A stretch of 64,000 nucleotides of DNA from Niebla homalea. Taxonomy: Eukaryota; Ascomycota; Lecanoromycetes; Lecanorales; Ramalinaceae. Below the pieces are notes generated by a model. It was not told where the DNA came from. It saw nothing but the letters and a program-made list of their open reading frames with translations, and searched no databases. The stretch lies in NCBI GenBank assembly GCA_019925105.1, contig JAHGAU010000026.1, positions 806,001-870,000 of the forward strand, written 5' to 3'. Positions 54,201-64,000 of this stretch are shown here, in pieces. A program made the position numbers and the translations under genes. Each line of letters starts with the position of its first letter. Within the stretch, counting starts at the first letter, position 1.

Positions 54201-57200
54201 AGCGTATTAAATAATATAAGCGTAAGATAAAATAAGGCTAATTAAATATAAAGTAATATTAATAATAAAGTATAATATCAGATTTTAAATAAAATTATTA
54301 AAATATAATTAATAAAATTCTTTTCTTTATTAATAATTACGTTATATAATAATAATAACGTTTAAGGGATTAAGATTTTTAATTAATAACGATTAATAAT
54401 AATATAGAAAGAATTTATAAAATTAATAAGCTTATAAATATATTTTTTAATATTAATCCAATATAGGACGTTATATATTACTTTAATAATAAGAAAGTAA
54501 AAATTAAAATTAATTTAAATAATATATATAACTTTAATAATATAATAGAATAATTAAATATTTTTAATTATTTAGTATAAGCTTTTATTCCGTAAGTTTT
54601 AAGGAATTAATAGATTAATATTTATTAAATTAAAGCTTTAAATAATTTTAATATTATATATATAATAGGGATAAAAAAAAAAAAATACTTATATATTTAT
54701 TATATTTTTCCTTAAAGTATACGGAATAATTATTAAATACTTTTGGAAAATTAAATATTATAATTTATTATATATAAAGGATATCCGTAAAAAGATTTAT
54801 ATTAATAATATATTAATATTAAAAAGCTTTTTACGATCCGATTTTTCGAAATTTAAAATAAGTTACCTTATTACTTTATATTTACTTTAAATATCCCTTA
54901 ATACCTTTAATTTTTAATTTTTTTTTTGTTTTACGTCTTTATTATAAAGAAGGTAAATATAACCGTTTACGAGACTTACTTTAACGGGGAATTTAATATA
55001 ATAAATATTATTAAGGCGTTAATTATTATTATTATTACTTTAATCGCAATAAATTATATAAAACTCCTTAACTTAATAATTAAAGATATTATTTAATATA
55101 AAGTAAGAATTTTAAAATTTAAGAATTAAGTTTTTTTAATACTTTAAGAAAATATAATTATTACGGTATTCCAATAATAAATAATAAAAAAAAACGTTAT
55201 AATAAATTTTATTAAAATCGATCCTACCCTTCTTATAAAGGAAGCCTTAAAGTTAAAACTTTAAAAAATAAATTACTTTTTAATAATTATAATAATCCGC
55301 GTTTAACTCTTAATAAAAATGTTTTAAACGTACGTTAATATAAATACTTTTATTCGTAATATAGATTATTTCTTTTAATTAAAATAATATTAATAAATTA
55401 ATAATTATAATTATTAATAATTTCTTAATAATATAAATAATAAATTAAGTATATAATATACAATATAATAATTTATTAAGTTAATTTAAAAATATATCGA
55501 TAAATTAAGAATAAAAATAATTCTTAATTTTTTCTTAATAATAGTAAATCCTTTTTATATATTTTTATATTTAATTATTTTTTGGAACAAGATAATACGG
55601 TATTTTTCCGTTATATTATAAACTATTTATAAGATAATAAGTTATAAATATAATACGTAATTCTAAGTATATATAATAAAAAGCGAAATAATAAGATTAA
55701 AATTAATATATATATTTATTAATAAAAATAATATTAATTAAATATTATAAATAAAAACCTAAAAAATTAATTCTTATTAAAAATATAAAAGTATTATATT
55801 TACTTTTAAAAGACTCTTAACCCTTAAATTACGGTATCCTATAAGCGTATTATTAAAGGAGCCTTATATTGGGTTAAGATTATTAATATAAACGTTAATA
55901 TATAAATATTAATAATAAGAAGTCTTTATTTAATTAATAAAGCGTTTTATTTATTAAAAGCGTTTATAAATATATTTTTAAATAATTATAATTAAAAACT
56001 TAATATCTTAATATAATAATAGTTTTAAAATATATTTATAAATATATTTAACGTCCTTATATATTAAGCTTAAGATATTAATATTTTAAGATAAATCTTT
56101 TAATATATTTAATAATCTTTAAATATTTATAAGACTGATTTTAATATTTTATAATATATAATTTCTTTAAGTTCTTTTAAAAAATATAAACTTATTTTAA
56201 ATATAAAGTATTAAGGCATTTATTAATTAAAAATATTAATAATTAACGTTAAAGATTTTATAGATTTTAAATATTAATAAATCTTAAAATATATAGCTAT
56301 AAGGAATAAATAAATAATATTAATATAAAAGTTACTTTTTAAGAATATTTAATATTTTATAATTAAAATAAAAATACGTTTTAATATTTAATAAATTTTA
56401 GAATATTAAGATTTATATTAACGTATACGTATTAAATTAATTAATACGCGAACGTAACTTAATTAATTAAGTATATCGTAATTATTTATTTTATTAAAAA
56501 TTTTAAGAAGTTCTTAAAAAATATTTAAAGTTATTTTAAATTTTCTTTATTTAATATAAGTTTCCGTTAATAATATAATTAAACGTCGGAATACTTTTAA
56601 ATATTTTTTACCGTTAATTCTTAAAACGTTAAATTCCGGAAATATTAAGCTTTTAATATTATTAAATATCCTTAATTTATAATATATATCCGTTAAATAA
56701 TATATTATATAAAAGTAATTTACGTTATTAAAGATTATTTATAAATATCTTTTAAAATAATATTATATATATTTAAATTTATTTTTATATTATAAGACTT
56801 TATTAAAGACTATATTCTTTATCTAAATTACTTAAAACTTTAATAAAAAGATAACGGAACTTTTTATTTTTTAACTTCTTAAAAATAAAATTACTTTAAT
56901 AAAATATTTTTATAAAATTATATTTTTAATTTAAGAAAATAATAAATATTTATAAGTATAATATAATTTAATATTTATAAAATTAATATTAATTTATTAT
57001 AAAAGCTTTTATATTATAACTTTAAAACGATTATAATTACTTTAAAATTATAATAAGATACTTTATTAATATATAATTGTTATCCGTAAATATTTTAATA
57101 AATTAATAAGATTAATTTTAATTAATATTAAGGTTATTTTATTTATACGGGACGTAATACTTAGTTTATAGACTATTAAGTATACTTTTATTAAATTCTT

Positions 57201-60200
57201 TTAAATAAAGGTTGGTAAGGAAGGTTTTTTTTTTAAAGGTATTATTAAATACGTTTTATATTAAGCAATAAAAGGTTTCCAAGGTCTTAAAACTTAAGGT
57301 TATAGTTAATAACGGAATTTAAATACGATTTTTAACTTATAAAAGCTTTAATATTAGATTACGGGGGTAAAGGTAAATTATAAATATTAATCCGAATATA
57401 TTTAATTCGTTTTCCTTAAATAATTTGGATATATAATTTCATACTTAATCGCTTAATAAATATATAAGCGAATTATTTAACTTTCTATATATAATAATTA
57501 AATTAAATTAAATATAATCTTTAATTATTTATTTAAGCTTAATCTTATTTAAGAAAAGTTAAATAACTTAATTATTAAAGCCGGCGTTATATATAATTAT
57601 ATAATATATATTGCCGTTATAACTTTATTATTTCTATAAGTTAAGGCCGTAATTAAGTATATGAATATATACGTTAAAACCGCTTAAAGAAAATACTATA
57701 CGTAAGAAAGAAAAGACTTTACGTCGTTTTTAATTATAGTTAATTTTTAACCTTAAAAAGTAAAAGTTATTAATTACTTATTTATACTTATATTTAAAAA
57801 ATAAAAAACTTAATAACGATAAAGAATTAAGGCTTAAATCTTATTTAAAAGATTAAATTAAATTATTTAATATATTATTAAGGATTATTATACGTTTTAT
57901 AAGTATTATTTCTTAATTTATAAAATTTAAATTACGCTTTTTTATATAGTTTCTAAGAATAACGATTATTAAAGTCAAATTAATATTACTTTTTTTATTA
58001 TAATTACGCTTCCGTTTTTTAAATTTTATAAATAAAAACTTCTTTATTTAATTAAGTTTATAATAAGTTTTATTATTATTAAGCATAAAGTAATATAATA
58101 AATTACGATTTTAAATAACGTATTTAATAAGTTTTATATACTTTATTTTATATAATCTATAAATCTTATATTTATTTAAAATATAGAATATTAAAATTAT
58201 ATAAAATTAATTTATAATACTTAATATAAATTATAAAAATTATTTTCCTTTATTAATCTCTTAATAAATAAGACTTAAGTTTATTATATACGTAATAAAT
58301 CTATATATATTACCTTTTTAATTATTAATTAATTTTTCGTTTTTTATTTTATTAATATTTTATAATAGATTATTATAATATTCCTTAAACTTTATATCCT
58401 TTATACCGTACCGCTTTAAAAGCTTAATTAATATAATAATTATTATATTACGGAATTAGAAAATAATCTTATTAAGTTCTTTATTAAAAAGGCTTATAAG
58501 GTTATTAAAACAAGGATAATTAAATTTAATTAACGTATAATATAAAATACTTATTATATTATAAAAATTTAATTATAAAGCTATATTACGTATTATTATT
58601 AAGTATTTTAAGTATTATAATTAATAAAAGAAATTTATTATTAAGCTTTTAAATAATATAAACCTATTTTTATCTTTTAACGTAATAATTTATATTTATT
58701 TTATTTAAGTCTTTTTTTCGCCCCTTAAATTATTATAATAATTATTATAATTTAAACGGGAATAAGCGTTAATTTTAATGTTTTATAAAATATTACGCTT
58801 ATATTTCTTTAAAACCCTTTTTTAACTTTCTTAAAAACGTTTTATAATTATATTTATAAATCCTTTTAACGTAATATTAATTTATAACCTTAAATAGCGG
58901 TTTTAATAATATAATATTAAGGACCTTTTAAAGAAGTTATATTATTTTTACCTTAACTTAAAGTATTTATAGTATCCGGGAAAAAAATAAAACCATTTAA
59001 ATAAAGACTTTTTATTTATTTATAACGTTTTAATTATTTAAGATAATATTAAAGTTTATTAAGTAATTATCCTTAATAAGTTTTACGGTTAAGTCCGGAT
59101 TTCCAGTATTTATTTGTTTACGATATAATAAAGTAATTAAAGTTAACCTTATTTACTTTAAAGTTTATTTAAGTTAAAGGTTTTAAATTAATTATTAATA
59201 AAAATTTATATTTTCTTTTGAATTAATTTAATCTTTTAATACTTTAAGCTTTAAAGGAATATATAAGGAATTCCGAATAAGAAATATAAGGATATTATTT
59301 TTATTCCCTTAAAGGTTTAAAAGTTTATAATATATATACTTATTATATTTTATTAAAACCGTATTATTAATATACGTAAAATAACAATTTATTAATAAAA
59401 ATAAATCCTAATAATTTATTTAACGCCAAGATTAAATAATAGTTATAACGGGAATTATTAAATTATAATTAATATATACCGATATTAAGTTCAATAATAT
59501 CGTATTATATAATTATCCGGAAACCCAATTAATATATTTATTATTATATTAAGGCTCCGTTTAATTATCTTCTCTATATTTAACGATAATCGTCCCTTAA
59601 AAAGCTTTAATTAAAATAATATATTTTATATTTCTTTTAAAATAAAATATTTAAATTAACGTAAATATAAAATACTTAAAAAATTAATATATAAATATAC
59701 GTTTTATATTATTATATATTTTATACTAAATTTATATTATAAACGTATTATTTTATTACCGGAAAATTTAAGAAAACTTTAAAATAATAAAATTATTTAC
59801 TTTTCCGATTCTTTTATTATCTTAAAGGGAATATTTTTATAAAACGGCCGGAATTAATCTTTATAATCCTATTTAAGGATTTTAAGGACGGAAAAGGTAT
59901 TATAATTATCGTAATATTTTAAATAAAAATATAAAAGGTTTTCCGTAAACTTTTGGAGGACGTAAGTATTTAAACGTTAAATATTATTAATAAATATATT
60001 AATAAAGATATAAATATATTATTTTAATATTTTAATATAAATATATTCTTTATAGCTTTCTTATATATATTAAGCTATAATATAATATAATAATAATAAT
60101 ATTTACTTAAAAAGGTTTAAATTTATTATATTCCGTTAAATAAATAATATTTTTTAAAATCATTAATCTTAAAAGGTATCGTTCTATATTAAAATCTTCC

Positions 60201-60555
60201 GATAATAATTATACGGAAAGTATAAATTAATCTTAATTAAAAAAATTAAAAAGTAATTCTTTACGTAAATCCGGGAGTAATTTATTAATCCTAAAGACGG
60301 TAATTATATTTATAATATATAATAAAATATTTTTAATTTATTAAATATATTATTAAAATATATATAGTCCGTTAAGATATATAAAACGGTTAAGCATTTT
60401 ACGGTATATAATTAAGAAAACTACTATAAAGCAATTTTAATAATTAATTAATGGATTAATAACTTATTAAATAAGGAAAAGCGTAAAACATATAGACTTA
60501 AGCATATTAATTCGGGACATCTCGGGGATATTATTTAGGGATATCGCTTCAGGAC

Positions 60556-60650
60556 ATTACTTAAGCATATTACTTAGGCGTATTACTTAAACGTATTACT
60601 TAAATATATTACTTAAACGTATTACTTAAACGTATCACTTAAACGTATCC
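60556..60650. repeat. Minisatellite, 13 bp unit, 7 copies
   Basis: The unit attacttaaacgt starts at 60556, 60569, 60582, 60595, 60608, 60621 and 60634, an exact 13 bp period without indels. Copies differ by single substitutions, mostly G/A and T/C transitions (for example ttaagc, ttaggc, ttaaac). Confidence 0.85.
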
Positions 60651-63600
60651 AATAATCATTAGTAGGGATTAATATTTAAGTTAAAAATAAGCTTTATTTA
60701 GCTTTATATTTCCTTTTATTATTCGGGAAATTTAATATATTATTTTTATTAATTTATTCGTTATTTTAAAGTTATTAATTATTATTTTTATCTTTACGTT
60801 TAAAAGTGAATAATAATAAATACTTTAATATTAATTTTTAATCTATTAATTAAAGTTTATACTTCCTTATAATTAAATAAGACTATAAATAATAATACTT
60901 TTATATTCTTTTTAATAAGTTAAACAATAATTTAATTTAAAGGCCGTTATAATATTTTAAGCCTTTAAAAATAACGTAAAAGTATTAATTAAATCTTTTA
61001 AAAAAATAAAAGTTTCTTCTTAATAACGTTTAATTAAATTATTTAAGGCATTTACGTTTAACTTCGGATATTTTATAGCTTATAAAAGGTTTATAACGGT
61101 AAAATTATACTTTAATCCAAAATCCTAATTTTTATATAATTTAAAGCTTTATATAATTAAGTAAATTAATAAACTGACCGTGAATTATTTTATATAGGGA
61201 TTATATTATCTAAAAATTCCCTCTTTATTATTAATTTCCGGGCCTTATAATTAAACCTATAATAAATAAGATCCTTTTAATTCCGTCCCGATTTTTATTA
61301 AATCCTTAAAGTTAATAAATTTTAAGTAATTATATTCGTTAAGGATAAGATTCTATAATATTATATCGTTATATATATATTCAATAAACTTTAATTATAT
61401 TATTATTATTAATATCTCCGTTACTTATCGCTTTATAAGTATAATTAATTTTAACTTTAAAATATTAACGATTTAATAATTATTTCAGATTTAAGAGCTT
61501 ATTATTTATTATTTTAAAGTTCTATTAATAAAAAAAGGAAAGAAAATAATTTAAAATATATAAAAAAATATTTAAATAATATTCAAATATAATATATAAT
61601 ATATAAAAATATTAAATACTTTAATTTTATTTAGAAATCTTTCGTTATTCTTACTTTATAGTATTTTAATCGTAATTCGATTATTAACTTTATAAACTTA
61701 ATTAAAATTTTTAAAGGATAAAAATATTATAATCATAATATAATAATTAAGGATAAATAATAAAATTATTTATTAATGTCTTTAAACGTTATAAAGCAGC
61801 TCGGAATTATAATAATAAACCTTAAACCCGATATACTTAAATTAATAATTATAATTAATAATAAATATATTATTTATTTAATAAAATATTTTACGCTTTC
61901 GTTTATTTATTTTATATATTTTAAATTTAAGCTTTATTAATAATATAATCTTTATAAGGTTTTTATTTTATAATATACCTTAAATACTCCGTTTTCTAAG
62001 TAATTCCGTATCCGTTATAACCGTTAAAAGGAATAACGGAGGGTAAAACGTCCGTAAATTTATAATTATATACGAAATAAATCCGTGGAATAAACGCTTT
62101 ATATATAGCTTTTTAATATTTATATTAATATAATAATATTTAAAGATATAGGATAATATAATTTACTTTATTAATATAATTAATTATTTTCCGGGTATAT
62201 TTTAAGAGTAAAAATAATAAATTAAAAGAATAAATAAATTTTATTAAAATATTGTTAAAAATATTAAGCTTTCCGTAAATATATTTAATTTATATTTAGT
62301 GGTAAAAGAATTTTTTATAAATATTAAAGATTATATTATTATATCTTTTTCCCGCTATAGAAACTATTAATTGTAGTTATTAAGATTAATAAGAATTTTA
62401 CCGTAAAGGATAAGATTTCTTTAATTACTTAAACTTAAAGGTATTAATATATAAAAATAAATAATATATAAGTTAATTCTTAATATTATTGGTAAAAGCG
62501 TTTTTACTATATAATTTTTTTAAGATATTTATTATACCTTTTAAATATAATATTTATCTTTGAATCCGCTATATAGTTATTTATTTATTCAATTAACTTA
62601 AATATTTATTTAATAATATAGGTTTAATAAACCGTAAATACGGCCGTAATAATATCGTTATATTACCTTAAGGGGGCATTTAATTTACGTATCTTTATAC
62701 GTTTTATATTAATTAATAACTGTGAATTTCCGATAATTATACTTATAGTTAATTAATTTATAGTTATATATAATAATTTATAACGTTTACTTAAACCGTT
62801 TATTACGTATAACTTAATTATTTTACGGGAACCTTATAAATAATAATAAATTAATTTTAATTTATTAAGAAATATATAATATAATAATAAGTTAAAATAT
62901 TAATCTCTTTAAGAGAAAATTAATATTATCGGTAAATATATATAAAATATAATAAATAAAATAATAATGTTTCCGCGGATTCTTATAATATTCCAGAATT
63001 AAATTTAATAGAAATCGAAAGAATTTATCCTATTATATCTTTTTTTTTACTTAATAAAAAAAGTAAGATAAGGAAGAATAAAATAACTTTTAAAATTAGA
63101 TATATACGTTAATTAAAAGGTTTAAAGATAAATACAATTTAAAAATTAATTAACAATATAATTGCTTATATATTTATTATATTAAGCCGAGGATTTATAA
63201 TATATATATAAAGGGTTATATCTTTATATAAAGATTAATAATTATTGCTTCTTTTTATTATACGTACAATATACCCCATATATTAATACCGTTAAAAGAA
63301 ACTAGTTAATAATTAAATTATAATTACTATAATAATTTCTATTAATATAAATTAATCTTAATTTAATCCGATTTAACCGTTTATTATTATAAGATATTGT
63401 TAACTTAAAACGGATTAAAAATAAATAAATAATTATTATAATTAAATCCGGATATTATTAATTTTTTATTAAAGAATTTTAACGCAAAAAGTTAATAAAT
63501 CTTAAGGAAATAAGCTTTAGATTTTTAATTTAATTTATTTAAAAGCTAAAGGGTAACCGTTAAGGTTATTTTATAAAAGTTTAAATAAATTTTTAAAGAC

Positions 63601-64000
63601 GTTAAAAATTAATTTAACGCTATATTTATTATATAAACTCAAATATATCCTATTAAGACTTTTAACGTTATACTTTTAAGCTATTAATCTATATTATAAA
63701 TATTTTTATAATTATTAATAATTATATAAAGGTTTATTAACTTAACGTAATAATAGTAATAATATTAATTATAAAGTTATAAAGTATAAGTTAATTTTTA
63801 AAGTTTATACTTTATATTTAAGCTTATAATTTTTTAAGGAAGTACCTTTAAAGTATTAAGAAATAATAAGCTCCGCGTAAAAGTTTATAGTAGTCCTATA
63901 AGTAATTTATATTTATCCTTTATAATAAGGAGGGATAAATACCGTTTTTCCGTTTTTTAAATATTATTAACGATAATAATAAAATATCTTAAAAATAAAA

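Larger units (their letters stand above)
52771..64000. repeat. RIP-mutated, gene-free AT-rich block
   Basis: More than 11 kb to the right edge with almost no CpA or TpG, many TpA, and retained CpG (acg, ccg). No frame over about 60 codons and no gene signal. This is what RIP leaves of nested repeats. I could not identify individual elements or their ends; only tandem arrays stand out (listed separately). Confidence 0.8.

Noticed and set aside
46600..64000. CRISPR-like or origin-like function for the AT-rich repeats
   Set aside because: Eukaryotic nuclear context, tandem and not spacer-interrupted repeats, and a RIP signature explain them sufficiently.

Overview
The window is nuclear DNA of a filamentous ascomycete (Pezizomycotina; class not determined from sequence, Dothideomycetes possible). 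The reasons are compact genes with many 46-80 nt GT-AG introns, typical fungal gene families, and one end of the window in which CpA/TpG dinucleotides have almost vanished, the mark of repeat-induced point mutation (RIP).

From 1 to about 46.3 kb the window is ordinary gene-rich chromosome. In order it holds: vacuolar Ca2+-ATPase (cut by the left edge, -), nucleoporin Nup84/Nup107 (-), ribosomal protein uS11 (-), SUMO (+), a small charged protein (-), a flavin-nucleotide-binding protein (+), a DUF4202 protein (-), a UBE2S-type ubiquitin-conjugating enzyme (+), a GH17 glucanase (+), an 1890-residue coiled-coil protein with three PAM2-like motifs (+), ARF1 (+), a GPI-type copper-only superoxide dismutase (-), a CorA-like membrane protein (-), ribosomal protein uL1 (+), Leo1 of the Paf1 complex (-), Mob2 (+), a PhoD-like phosphatase (+), a mitochondrial rhomboid protease (-) and an F-box protein with a Cys-rich tail (-). 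Exons were joined by hand from splice sites, reading frame and family homology; every intron-containing model closes in frame. The genes are mostly housekeeping and do not form one pathway or cluster. A 430 bp element with 45 bp terminal inverted repeats lies in the shared LEO1/MOB2 promoter.

From about 46 to 52.4 kb a second CorA-like gene (-) is split by a complete 4.9 kb Ty1/copia-type LTR retrotransposon (46406-51323). The element has two 188 bp LTRs, a 5 bp target duplication (GTTAA), a primer site matching the anticodon region of initiator tRNA-Met, a polypurine tract, and a heavily RIP-mutated interior in which gag, reverse transcriptase and RNase H can only be glimpsed. RIP fades in the outermost part of each LTR, so the two LTRs are mutated in opposite halves. 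The host exons around it are hardly touched, apart from one premature stop of the CpA-to-TpA type.

From about 52.5 kb to the end lies more than 11 kb of extremely AT-rich, gene-free, RIP-type DNA with three tandem-repeat arrays (about 100 bp, 67 bp and 13 bp units). I found no coherent new multi-gene system. The points most worth following are the multi-PAM2 coiled-coil protein, the retrotransposon and its RIP edges, and the UBE2S-like enzyme that keeps the LRRL tail.
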